Under the pieces are notes generated by a model. It was not told the origin of the DNA and did no database searches. It saw only the letters and a list, made by a program, of their open reading frames with translations. From GCA-2732755 sp965228265 (lineage in GTDB: Bacteria > Planctomycetota > Phycisphaerae > Phycisphaerales > UBA1924), in contig OZ245804.1 in the NCBI GenBank assembly GCA_965228265.1, forward strand, positions 2,542,001 through 2,606,000: a stretch of DNA of 64,000 nt. Reading direction: 5' to 3'. The first letter of the stretch is position 1, and every line of letters starts with the position of its first letter. Both the position numbers and the translations under genes were made by a program. Below are positions 1-7,896 of this stretch, piece after piece.

Positions 1-1088
1 AGCACGGCCCCGACTGCCGATCCGCGCCCGCCCATGAGCGATGCCCCGCCGATCACGGTCGCGGCGATCACCTTGAGTTCGTACGTCATGCCCGCGTTGG
101 GCTCGGCGGCCCCGAGGTAGCCCAGGTACACCGCGGCGCTCAGGCCCGCGAGCAAGCCGAGCATTGAATAGACGATGATCTTCACCCGGCCGACGGGGAT
201 GCCCGCGTACTTGGCGGCTGTCTCGTTGCCACCGATCGCGTAGACCTGACGCCCCACGACGGTCTTGGCAAGCAGGAACATCCCCACCGCACCGGTAAGC
301 AGCATGACGAGCACCGGGACCGGGTAGGTGCCCGCGACCTCGGCCTTGAAGAAGCCGCTCGTGAAGCTGTCGGGGAAGTTGCCGACGGACTGCCCGCCGC
401 TGATGACAAAGATAAGGCCGCGGTATGCGGCCATCGTTCCGAGCGTGATAACGAAGGGGTGGACGCGAAGGCCGACGATCATGATGCCGTTGGCTGCGCC
501 GCACGCGAGACCGACAAGACAGCAGATGCCGACGCCGATGGGCAGCGAGAGGAACAGGCCCGTGTCGTCGCCCGTGAATTTGCGAAGGGCCATGGCGCCG
601 ATGAGCGCCGAGAGTCCATAGATCGAACCCACAGAGAGATCGATCCCCGCGAGGATGATGACCGCGGTCATGCCGACCGCCATGATCGCGATGAAGCTCG
701 CGTCCTTGGCGACCAGAACAAGATTCTCGCTATCGAGGAACTTGTTGACGGTGCGCCGCCCGAAGAATGCATTCTGGTTGGCGTTGAATGAATACCCGGA
801 TGCGCGCTCGTAGGTCTGCTCGCCCTCGTTGCTCGAAACGCGCCAGCCGACGACCTGCTGGAGTGAGATCGTGCCCGGCTCGGTTTCGGTGCCCTCGGCG
901 TTGTACTCGACGACGCTGGCGCCCTCGGGCAGGTTGATGCGGAACTGTTTCTGTTTGTTGCCGCCGAGCAGGGCGAGGGCCGTGCCCATCAGGATGATGA
1001 CGAAAACGAGCCCCGCTTCCTGAGCGCCGGCGAGGCGGCGGGCGAGCGAGACGCGTGGCTGTGCGGCTGGTTGATTATCTTCGTTCAT
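1..1088 (-). CDS. Ribose/sugar-type ABC transporter permease (partial, runs off left edge)
   Basis: Inner-membrane permease of a RbsC/XylH-type sugar importer; it would pass substrate from a periplasmic binding protein using a separate ATPase, both outside the window. The frame opens with MNEDNQPAAQPR (ATG at 1086-1088) and stays open to the edge, so about 360 residues are visible and the C-terminus is missing. After a first membrane segment, the family signature GIDLSVGS is clear, followed by alternating membrane helices and AIGGNETAAKYAGIPVGRVK, which matches the cytoplasmic coupling loop of this family. Odd point: roughly 60-70 extra polar residues lie between the first helix and the conserved VGMT..GIDLSVGS block, which is longer than in RbsC. 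It follows a pilin-like gene on the same strand, with a 120-base gap. The family is clear; the sugar is unknown. Confidence 0.85.
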   Translation of the reverse strand, partial: MNEDNQPAAQPRVSLARRLAGAQEAGLVFVIILMGTALALLGGNKQKQFRINLPEGASVVEYNAEGTETEPGTISLQQVVGWRVSSNEGEQTYERASGYSFNANQNAFFGRRTVNKFLDSENLVLVAKDASFIAIMAVGMTAVIILAGIDLSVGSIYGLSALIGAMALRKFTGDDTGLFLSLPIGVGICCLVGLACGAANGIMIVGLRVHPFVITLGTMAAYRGLIFVISGGQSVGNFPDSFTSGFFKAEVAGTYPVPVLVMLLTGAVGMFLLAKTVVGRQVYAIGGNETAAKYAGIPVGRVKIIVYSMLGLLAGLSAAVYLGYLGAAEPNAGMTYELKVIAATVIGGASLMGGRGSAVGAV

Positions 1089-1208
1089 GGTCACGGGGCG
1101 AACTGTAGCGGCTGAGCATCACGCATGCAGCGATGCCCGGGCTCAACCTTCCGTGACAAGGCCAGGCCGATCGATCCCTTGAGCGGCCACGCACACATCG
1201 GCACTGGT

Positions 1209-2165
1209 TCAGTCGATCGTCTGGACCATCGTTGAACGGTCCTTCTTGATCGCGTTGATGTTCTGGGCGTTCTTGTTGACGTCCGAGTCGCCCGGGGCAC
1301 CGAAGAAGAACTCGTGGATGGAGTACGTCTCGCCCTTGAACTCCTGCTCGTTGCGGAGGAACTCGGCGTGCCCGTCTGAGAAGACGAACATCGCGCCGTC
1401 TTCGCCATAGGTGTCGAGTTTCGAGTAATACCCGGGGCGGGTCTCGGCCGAGTCGGCAAGAGAGCTGGAGCTGCCGCCGGTGCCGGCGCCGTACCAGGCG
1501 GAGGTGCCGATGTCGGGCCCAACCGTTTCGGTACCCCAGATCGGAACAGGCTTCACGACGGCCGGCTCGATCGCGCGCAAGCCCGCGATGTAGAGATAGC
1601 TGATGTTGTACGAGATGACCTCGAGCGGGTTGCCCGGGGGCTGTGGCTTGACCGGTCGGCCGCTGTCGATCGAACTGATCGAGGGCTCGCGCAGCACGGG
1701 TGGGTGATAGTCCCAGTCTTCCTTCTGTGCGGGGGAAGTGAGGATCGCCAGGTCGTCGACGTAGTTCTGCATGATGGGCGTGGAGTCGCCGCCCCAGTTT
1801 TTCGAATCCGCCGGGGTGCCGCCGAGACGTGACCAGCCCTCTGGCGAATCGACGGTGCCGCCCTGCGTGCCGACCTGCCAGTGGCTGAACATGCCCGCGA
1901 CGCCGCCGGTTTTGTGCTGCGTGCCCCAGATGTTCGAGTTGTTGCCCGGCGTCGGGAGAACGGGGAACCACTCTTTGTAGTCGGTCGAGTAGGTGGTCAT
2001 GGCCAGACCCATCTGGCGGATGTTCGAGAGGTCCGCCGCCTTGCGGGCCGCATCGCGGGCCTTGCCGAGTGCGGGCAGCAGGATGCCGATCAGAAGCGCG
2101 ATGATCGCGATGACCACAAGCAACTCGATCAACGTAAAGCCGCCGGTGCGATGATTCCTGGACAC
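1209..2165 (-). CDS. Type IV pilin-like protein with N-terminal methylation motif
   Basis: Secreted or membrane-anchored pseudopilin-like protein of the large planctomycete family with a cleaved class III leader. I chose the GTG at 2163-2165 because AGGGGAA sits about seven bases upstream and the leader MSRNHRTGG is then short, as expected; the frame stays open to 2225 but adds an unlikely Cys-rich tail. G9/F10 is the predicted prepilin peptidase site and E14 is the conserved +5 glutamate in FTLIELL; a long hydrophobic helix follows. The C-terminal part contains FVFSDGHAEF, the DGH element typical of these proteins. Total 318 residues. A second member lies at 41448-42467. Precise role unknown; these genes are abundant in planctomycetes and need not take part in motility. 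Confidence 0.82.
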   Translation of the reverse strand: MSRNHRTGGFTLIELLVVIAIIALLIGILLPALGKARDAARKAADLSNIRQMGLAMTTYSTDYKEWFPVLPTPGNNSNIWGTQHKTGGVAGMFSHWQVGTQGGTVDSPEGWSRLGGTPADSKNWGGDSTPIMQNYVDDLAILTSPAQKEDWDYHPPVLREPSISSIDSGRPVKPQPPGNPLEVISYNISYLYIAGLRAIEPAVVKPVPIWGTETVGPDIGTSAWYGAGTGGSSSSLADSAETRPGYYSKLDTYGEDGAMFVFSDGHAEFLRNEQEFKGETYSIHEFFFGAPGDSDVNKNAQNINAIKKDRSTMVQTID

Positions 2166-2305
2166 GTTCGTTTCCCCTGCATCACCGACGCAGCAAGGCC
2201 GGCAATCTCGTTCCTGTATTGTCACGGTTCGCGTACGCCCGTATACATGACCGGCTGCGGATCGCGATTCACTACGATGCTATCCGAAACCGGCGGGGCA
2301 CGACG

Positions 2306-4285
2306 ATGATTTCTCTCTGCTTATCGGCCTTTTCCTCCGCCAATCTACTCTGCCTCTGCGGGAATTCACTTACTCCGTTGTCCTGTATACAACCCGAAGT
2401 TGTTGTCGTGCACCGAGCCGAGGGGCTCGTCGAGATTGCAAACCTTGCGCCCGGAAGCGTCATCGAACGCCAAGGTGTTACCGAGCCGATCAGGCCTCTC
2501 GATGGCCGCCGATCCGTCCGGCTAGATCTGGGCGCCGGCGAGTTGTTCCGGGTCCGGTCACCGGGTGGTGATCCGCCCCGGTGGATGGATCCACTGACAC
2601 TCGAAGCCGAGCCGGAAGCGGCACAAACGCCCGTCTGGACGCTCGGAGCCGTCTGGTACAACGTCTTCCCGGAACGGTTCGACAATGCCCAGCCTGCCAA
2701 CGATCAGGGCTGGCCCCACGGCACACCGGTCCCCTGGCAAAGCGACTGGTTCGAGGTCACGCCCGACGAGTTCGAGGCCTCGGCGAACAGATCGATCGCC
2801 CTCCCGCAGCGATATCGCGACAGCTCGGAACGGGCGCGATCCGCGATCATGGAGACCGTCTTCGAACGCCGATACGGGGGCGATCTCCAGGGCGTTGTAT
2901 ACCGTCTTGATCACATCAAAAAGCTTGGCGCCTCGGCGATATGGCTCTGTCCGATATTTGATGCCGTCAGCCTGCACAAGTACGACGCGACGGATCATCG
3001 CCACATCGACCCGCACTTGGCATGGCCGGGCAGCCCGGACGAGCAGCCCCCAGAGTTCACCCCTGAGGCCGACCAGTGGGCGTGGACCCCAGCGGACCAC
3101 TATTTCGTGGAGGCCTTTCTCCCGGCCACGAAAGACCGTGATCTCCACGTCATCCTCGACGGCGTCTGGAACCACGTCGGGACAGCTCACCCCGCATTCC
3201 GTGACGCCAGAGACCGCTCGAACGCCAGTCCGTACTTCGACTGGTTCGACCTGCGAACCGACGACTCGGGCAACGTGATCGGCTGGCGGGCCTGGGACCG
3301 CAGGAATGGGGATCTGCCCGCATTCCGACAGGTCGACGGGGATCTCGCTCCCGGGCCCAAGGCATATGTCGAAGACGTTACCAGACGATGGATGGACCCG
3401 AACGGCGACGGCGATCCCGCTGATGGCATCTCGGGCTGGCGGCTCGATGTTGCCAACGAGGTCGGCATGGCCTTCTGGGAAAGCTGGAGAGCATTGGTCC
3501 GTCAGATCAACCCCGAAGCCGTGCTGTTCGGCGAGCTCTGGTTCGATGGCAGCGACTACTTCGGCGGACGCGCGTTCGACGCGCAGATGAACTACCCGCT
3601 GGCCTTTGTACTTCTGCCCTGGCTTGCCGGCGAATCGAACCCCCATCTTGCAGACGAATTGCGTGCCGTCTTCCACCATCATCCAGCCACGGTGCTGGCC
3701 CAGATGAACCTCCTCGCATCACACGACACCGCGAGACTCGTCTCGGTGCTAGCCAACCCGGGCCTCGAGTATGACCAGGGGGCGGGGATGGGTGCGCAGG
3801 GCTTCGACCGCTCCCAGCCGAGTGAAGAGGTCTACGAGCGTCTGGAGCTTGCATATGCGGTTCTGGCCGTTCTGCCCGGATCACCCATGGTTTTCGCGGG
3901 TGACGAGCTTGGAGTCTGGGGCGGCGACGACCCCGAGAATCGCAAACCTCTGCACTGGCCCGACCGGATACAGGATGAGCTGCTCCGGGAACTCTCAGAG
4001 CAGACAACCAGCCGAATCGGTGCCTGGCTCCGGTGGAGACAGGATGAGGCAATCGGCAGACTGCTGCGTTTCGGCGGCTGGCGCCTGGAATCGGAATCGG
4101 GTGTCCTGATGATCGAGCGTGATCTGAACGGGGCGTACGTCAGGCTGTATGCAAACGCGAGTGACGAAGCCGCCACAAGCCCCGCGGGTGTGCTCCCCCC
4201 GCGTTCTGCGAAGCTGGTGAAGCTGGGTCCAACGGGCGAGTGGGAGATGATCCACGCGTCGTCCGAAAAGCGAGCACGCCCGTAA
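2306..4285 (+). CDS. Alpha-amylase family (GH13) glycoside hydrolase
   Basis: Hydrolyses or transfers alpha-glucosidic bonds; the layout resembles maltogenic amylase/neopullulanase-like GH13 enzymes. The conserved regions are visible in order: DGVWNH near nucleotide 3158, GWRLDVANEV with nucleophile Asp381 (numbered from the ATG at 2306), LFGELW with acid/base Glu410, and ASHDTARL with Asp474. About 60-90 residues precede the catalytic barrel and could be a small beta domain. The start is uncertain: a TTG at 2219 has no visible ribosome binding site, the ATG at 2306 is used here, and the GTG at 2408 would place the TGTATACA palindrome outside the coding region. No classical signal peptide is obvious, so secretion is unresolved. 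Neighbours are two surface proteins and a sugar ABC permease, fitting an alpha-glucan utilisation locus. Confidence 0.88.
   Translation: MISLCLSAFSSANLLCLCGNSLTPLSCIQPEVVVVHRAEGLVEIANLAPGSVIERQGVTEPIRPLDGRRSVRLDLGAGELFRVRSPGGDPPRWMDPLTLEAEPEAAQTPVWTLGAVWYNVFPERFDNAQPANDQGWPHGTPVPWQSDWFEVTPDEFEASANRSIALPQRYRDSSERARSAIMETVFERRYGGDLQGVVYRLDHIKKLGASAIWLCPIFDAVSLHKYDATDHRHIDPHLAWPGSPDEQPPEFTPEADQWAWTPADHYFVEAFLPATKDRDLHVILDGVWNHVGTAHPAFRDARDRSNASPYFDWFDLRTDDSGNVIGWRAWDRRNGDLPAFRQVDGDLAPGPKAYVEDVTRRWMDPNGDGDPADGISGWRLDVANEVGMAFWESWRALVRQINPEAVLFGELWFDGSDYFGGRAFDAQMNYPLAFVLLPWLAGESNPHLADELRAVFHHHPATVLAQMNLLASHDTARLVSVLANPGLEYDQGAGMGAQGFDRSQPSEEVYERLELAYAVLAVLPGSPMVFAGDELGVWGGDDPENRKPLHWPDRIQDELLRELSEQTTSRIGAWLRWRQDEAIGRLLRFGGWRLESESGVLMIERDLNGAYVRLYANASDEAATSPAGVLPPRSAKLVKLGPTGEWEMIHASSEKRARP
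2384..2391. promoter_or_regulatory. TGTATACA palindrome, possible operator
   Basis: A perfect 8-bp palindrome upstream of or within the 5' end of the amylase frame; a related GTATACAT lies at 2241-2248 in the divergent gap. Similar sequences occur at 4302-4313 and 7728-7735 next to neighbouring secreted-protein genes. Assignment as a LacI/GntR-like operator is inference. Confidence 0.4.
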
Positions 4286-4301
4286 AAGTCCCCGCGCAAG
4301 T

Positions 4302-4313
4302 GCTGTATACAGC
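4302..4313. promoter_or_regulatory. GCTGTATACAGC palindrome, probable operator
   Basis: A perfect 12-bp palindrome in the gap between the amylase stop and the dockerin-protein start, about 130 bases before the ATG at 4443. Its core equals the TGTATACA near the amylase. The sequence is clear; the operator role is inferred from position and recurrence. Confidence 0.5.
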
Positions 4314-4442
4314 GGTATTTTTATAGACAACGCTTACATTCAATCGGCTACGATGAAGAAGTGATTCCCGCGCATCCGCGGGGGAGTTGTCGTTCCAGAT
4401 CAGAGGAGAGCTCGCAATCGCGGGCACGGGAGAACCTTGAAG

Positions 4443-6587
4443 ATGAAGACCACAATGACAGCGGCTCTGCTCGCCACGATGTGCGGGCAGGCTCTCGGGC
4501 AGGTGACCGTTGACGGCCAGATCGGTGCCTCCGAGACGGGCCTGTACACACGCGCCTGGGTCCAGAACCAACCGACCAGCTTCGGCGACAACCTGCCCCA
4601 GACGGGCGAGGCCGAGGACAACTCCGACGCGATCAACGTGACCACTGGTCTCGAAGTCCGCATCCCGCTCTCCAACTTTGACCTGAGCGACGCGGTCCCC
4701 ACCGGGCAGATCCGCATCGCCGGCTGGGTCATCAGCTCGAGCAACGACTTCATGTCCAACCAGGTCATCGGCGGCCTCGGCGGCCCCGGCGCCAACCTGG
4801 GCGACCCCGCCAACGTCAGCTTCAAGGAGCCCAGCGGCTCGAACCCCGACGGCGTGCCCGGTAACCAGTTCGCGATCGTGCCTGCCAGCGTGGTCTCTGG
4901 CGCGCTCACGGTCGATGGCACAGCCGACGCCGCCTACGGCCCGCCCATCTTCGTCAGCAACACCGGCACCGGCTTCGGTGACGCGAGCGATCCCGATGCC
5001 GTCCTGACCGGCGGCGGCTCGGAGATCTCCAACCTCTACGCGACCCTCGTCGACGAAGACAGCGACGGCACCGCCGACGCGCTCTACGTCCTTGTGGGCG
5101 GCAACCTCGAGGAGAACTTCAACAAGCTCCACCTCTGGTTCGACGTCGACGCCGACGCCGGCTCGCCCGCGGGTCAGAACATCGTGCGTGACGACAACGC
5201 CGACATCAACTTCAACGCCATCAACCGCCAGGCCGGCCTCGAGTTCGACGACGGCTTCACGGGCGATCTCATGTTTATCTACGGCTTCGGTGACACCGGC
5301 GGCCAGTTCGAGTCATTCGCCGACATGGCCACCACCCCCACCAGCGGCGGCGGCACCGGCGTCTTCCTCGGCGCGGGCACGCCCGCCCTGCTGACATCCG
5401 CCACCACCGGCCTCGGTGAGGGCGTGACCGTCTCCGTCGACAACTCCAACATCGGCGGCGTCGGCCCCTCGGGCTTCACCCCGACCATCCCCGACCCCGA
5501 TATCGCCATCGGCTCCGAGCTCGACGCGATCTGGACCAACCTGGACATCCCCAACAACAGGCTCAACATCCTGCTGGCGGGCAACCTTCAGTCCAACGAC
5601 AACCGCCTGGTTGTCTTCCTCGACGGCGACCCCACCGACGGCCAGAACACGCTCCGTGACGACAATGTTGACATCGCGTTCCGTGCTCTCGACCGCCTCG
5701 GTCTGAACGACGGCAGCGATCCCGACGACGTCGAGCCGCTGGGCCCGGGTCTGACCTTCGACGCCGGCTTCACCGCCGACTACGCCATCCTCGTGAACAA
5801 CAACGGCTCGACCACCTCGACCAACAACATCTTCACCAACGCGGCCGTGCTCCGCCTCAACGGCCCGAACATCGTTCAGGGCTTCAACACCGATTTCGGT
5901 GCTTACGACGGCGGCCAGAAATCGGCCCCCGGCAACGACCCGATCCTGTTCGACGGCGACAACCCCCCGACGGGTGTTGATGTCGAGCCCGGTACCGGCG
6001 ACAACATCTTCACCAACTTCGCTCCCCGCGATGCCGCGGCCGCGTTCCTCGCCAACGGCGCACTCGGCTTCGAGACACCCGGCCTCTTGATCGTGGGGCT
6101 CGACAACAGCAACACCGGCGGCGTCTCCGATGTCGCGGGCAACGACGTCTCTGACGCGTGCAACGTCACGACCGGTGTCGAGATCAGCATCGATCTCACC
6201 GAGCTCGGCTGGGACGGCTCGTCGGATATCAAGATCGCTGCCATGATCACCGACAGCGGCAGCAGCTTCGTTTCCAACCAGGTCGCCGGCGGCCTGCCCA
6301 CGGCAGACCAGCTCGGCGAGCCGCGCGAGATCGACTTCTCGGTGATCGCCGGTGACCAGTTCGTCACCGTCGGCGACACCGCCGACTGCCCGGCCTCGCG
6401 CCTCTGCGCCGATCAGAACGGTGACGGCATCGTTTCGCCCGCCGACTTCTCGGCTTGGGTTGCCAACTTCAACACGATGAACCCGCAGGCCGATGTGAAC
6501 CAGGACGGCTCCGTGAGCCCGGCCGACTTCTCGGCATGGGTTGCCGCGTTCAACCAGGGCGCCAACGGCCCGACCTGCAACCCGTAA
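4443..6587 (+). CDS. Secreted multi-module protein with C-terminal dockerin repeats
   Basis: Exported surface protein of 714 residues. The start is the ATG at 4443, with GGGAGAA eight bases upstream; the signal peptide ends ALG/QVTVDGQIG. The body holds at least two copies of a module that also makes up the PEP-CTERM protein at 6759-7655: segments opening VDGQ or VDGT, a 'NKLHLWFD..GQN..RDDNADINF' type block and a repeat with NRLVVFLD..GQNTLRDDNVDIAF, then 'GVEISIDLTELGWDGS..SNQ..GG' and GDQFVTV. The C-terminus carries two dockerin-like units, DQNGDGIVSPADFSAWV and DVNQDGSVSPADFSAWV, which in planctomycetes are thought to serve anchoring or calcium binding. It follows the amylase and a TGTATACA palindrome, so a role in glucan binding or display is plausible but unproven. 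A strong terminator follows. Confidence 0.8.
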   Translation: MKTTMTAALLATMCGQALGQVTVDGQIGASETGLYTRAWVQNQPTSFGDNLPQTGEAEDNSDAINVTTGLEVRIPLSNFDLSDAVPTGQIRIAGWVISSSNDFMSNQVIGGLGGPGANLGDPANVSFKEPSGSNPDGVPGNQFAIVPASVVSGALTVDGTADAAYGPPIFVSNTGTGFGDASDPDAVLTGGGSEISNLYATLVDEDSDGTADALYVLVGGNLEENFNKLHLWFDVDADAGSPAGQNIVRDDNADINFNAINRQAGLEFDDGFTGDLMFIYGFGDTGGQFESFADMATTPTSGGGTGVFLGAGTPALLTSATTGLGEGVTVSVDNSNIGGVGPSGFTPTIPDPDIAIGSELDAIWTNLDIPNNRLNILLAGNLQSNDNRLVVFLDGDPTDGQNTLRDDNVDIAFRALDRLGLNDGSDPDDVEPLGPGLTFDAGFTADYAILVNNNGSTTSTNNIFTNAAVLRLNGPNIVQGFNTDFGAYDGGQKSAPGNDPILFDGDNPPTGVDVEPGTGDNIFTNFAPRDAAAAFLANGALGFETPGLLIVGLDNSNTGGVSDVAGNDVSDACNVTTGVEISIDLTELGWDGSSDIKIAAMITDSGSSFVSNQVAGGLPTADQLGEPREIDFSVIAGDQFVTVGDTADCPASRLCADQNGDGIVSPADFSAWVANFNTMNPQADVNQDGSVSPADFSAWVAAFNQGANGPTCNP

Positions 6588-6633
6588 TCCCTGCGATCCC
6601 GCACGCGGGATCAACGGAGAGAACGCAACATCC

Positions 6634-6664
6634 ATCGGCCCCGCTTCGGCGGGGCCGATTTCTT
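6634..6664 (+). terminator. Rho-independent terminator after the dockerin-protein gene
   Basis: An 11-bp perfect stem, ATCGGCCCCGC with GCGGGGCCGAT, closed by a TTCG tetraloop and followed by TTCTT. Confidence 0.9.
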
Positions 6665-6692
6665 GCGCGGGCTTTGCACCGATCTAACAGCG

Positions 6693-6730
6693 CAAAAAGA
6701 ACCGGAGCAGCGCCGATGCGCTGCTCCGGT
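6693..6730 (-). terminator. Rho-independent terminator of the PEP-CTERM gene
   Basis: On the minus strand a 12-bp perfect stem (ACCGGAGCAGCG with CGCTGCTCCGGT, six-base loop) is followed by TTCTTTTTG. It lies 29 bases past the stop at 6759. Confidence 0.9.
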
Positions 6731-6758
6731 CGTTCTCGATTCAATCCGTCGTGCGTGC

Positions 6759-7655
6759 TTAGCGGCGACGGCGGGCAGCGGCCAGGCCGCCAAGGCCGAG
6801 CAGGGCAAGCGAGCCCGGGGCCGGAACCTTGAGCGTGACGAACTGATCGCCAGCGAGGTTGTTGAAGTCGATGCCGGCGAGGCTGCCGTCGATGAAGTTG
6901 CCCATCATGTCGTTACCCAGGCTGCCGGTCCCGGCGGGAACGCCGCCGATAATCTGGTTCGACACGTAATCGTGCGAGCCGCCGTTGATGAACCCGGCCA
7001 GACGCAGCATGCCGCTGCCGTCGTAGCCGATCTCATCGAGCGAGATGGCGATCTCGACACCCGTCGAGACGAGTGCGGGGTCGCTGTCGTTGGGGTTGCC
7101 GAAATCGGCGACGCCGCCGACGTTCGACTGGTTGGTGCCGAGGGTGTAACCGAAGCCGTTGGCACCGCCGACAGCGATCTGATCGCCATCGACGTAGGCA
7201 CCGCCACCCTGGAAGCCGCCGGGGCCGCCGCCGGCAGCGTCGAGCTGAGCAGCGCTGGTGTAATGCTCGTTCCGGTCGCCGTTGACCGTGTAGGTGAGGT
7301 AGTAGTTGGCCTCGAAGCCGGCGTCGAAGGTCAGGCCGCCGAGCTTGTCGTTGAGCTGGTTGAAGTCGACGTCGGCGTTATCGGTGCGGAGGGAGTTCTG
7401 CCCGCCGATGCCGGAGTCGAAGAAGAGCTCCAGCTTGTTGAAGTCCTGGACATTGCCGGACACGCCGAGGTACAGCGTCGTGGCGTCGCAGTACGCCCAG
7501 ATGCCGTTGATCTCGCTGCGGTTGTTGCCGAAGGTCGTGCCTTCGTTGTTGGACCAGATCAGCTGGTAATCTGTTTCGACGATCTGCCCGTCGATGGTTT
7601 GTCCCATCGCCGAGCCCGCCAGCCCCATGAGGGCCAGTGCGCATACTGATTTCAT
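6759..7655 (-). CDS. PEP-CTERM sorting-domain protein sharing the 4443-6587 module
   Basis: Exported 298-residue protein. The ATG at 7653-7655 has GGAGAG seven bases upstream and gives the signal peptide MKSVCALALMGLAGSAMGQ; the frame is open further upstream but without initiation signals. The C-terminus VPAPGSLALLGLGG..AARRRR is a PEP-CTERM signal, known to be recognised by exosortase in other bacteria. The mature part, TIDGQI..NKLELFFD..GQNSLRTDNADVDF..GLTFDAGF..GVEIAISLDEIGYDGS..SNQIIGG..GDQFVTL, is one full copy of the module present two or more times in the convergent dockerin protein. A GTATACAG sequence lies upstream at 7728. Thus the same module is sent to the surface by two different anchors. 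Ligand unknown; the amylase neighbourhood hints at polysaccharide. Confidence 0.82.
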   Translation of the reverse strand: MKSVCALALMGLAGSAMGQTIDGQIVETDYQLIWSNNEGTTFGNNRSEINGIWAYCDATTLYLGVSGNVQDFNKLELFFDSGIGGQNSLRTDNADVDFNQLNDKLGGLTFDAGFEANYYLTYTVNGDRNEHYTSAAQLDAAGGGPGGFQGGGAYVDGDQIAVGGANGFGYTLGTNQSNVGGVADFGNPNDSDPALVSTGVEIAISLDEIGYDGSGMLRLAGFINGGSHDYVSNQIIGGVPAGTGSLGNDMMGNFIDGSLAGIDFNNLAGDQFVTLKVPAPGSLALLGLGGLAAARRRR

Positions 7656-7727
7656 GTCTTTCTCTCCATTTCCCATGGTGTTCCAACCCCCGGACCACAC
7701 CGGGAAGTCGAGTCTCTTCCAAAGCGA

Positions 7728-7735
7728 GTATACAG
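7728..7735. promoter_or_regulatory. GTATACAG, possible operator upstream of the PEP-CTERM gene
   Basis: On the minus strand it reads GCTGTATACTCGC, matching half of the 4302-4313 palindrome and most of the other half. It lies 73 bases upstream of the ATG at 7655. Regulatory role inferred. Confidence 0.4.
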
Positions 7736-7896
7736 CACTCCAAAGGCGTGTGGAATCGATATCATTGCGATTTGTTCGGGGCTGTGAAGCTGCGCAAACT
7801 ACAGTGCCCAAATGGTGTACTGTGGAGCCCCGCTTTCGACCGGTGCGATACACCCGCGTCCGGAAAGCCGACCAACCACTCCGATGGAGCCATGAC

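Noticed and set aside
2883..2905. GTATACC inside the amylase gene as another operator
   Set aside because: It is not a full palindrome and lies well inside coding sequence. The same holds for the GGTATACATC in the isomerase gene near 63730.
5313..6635. A 440-codon minus-strand frame
   Set aside because: Antisense to the dockerin protein; it crosses the dockerin repeats and has no signal or domain.
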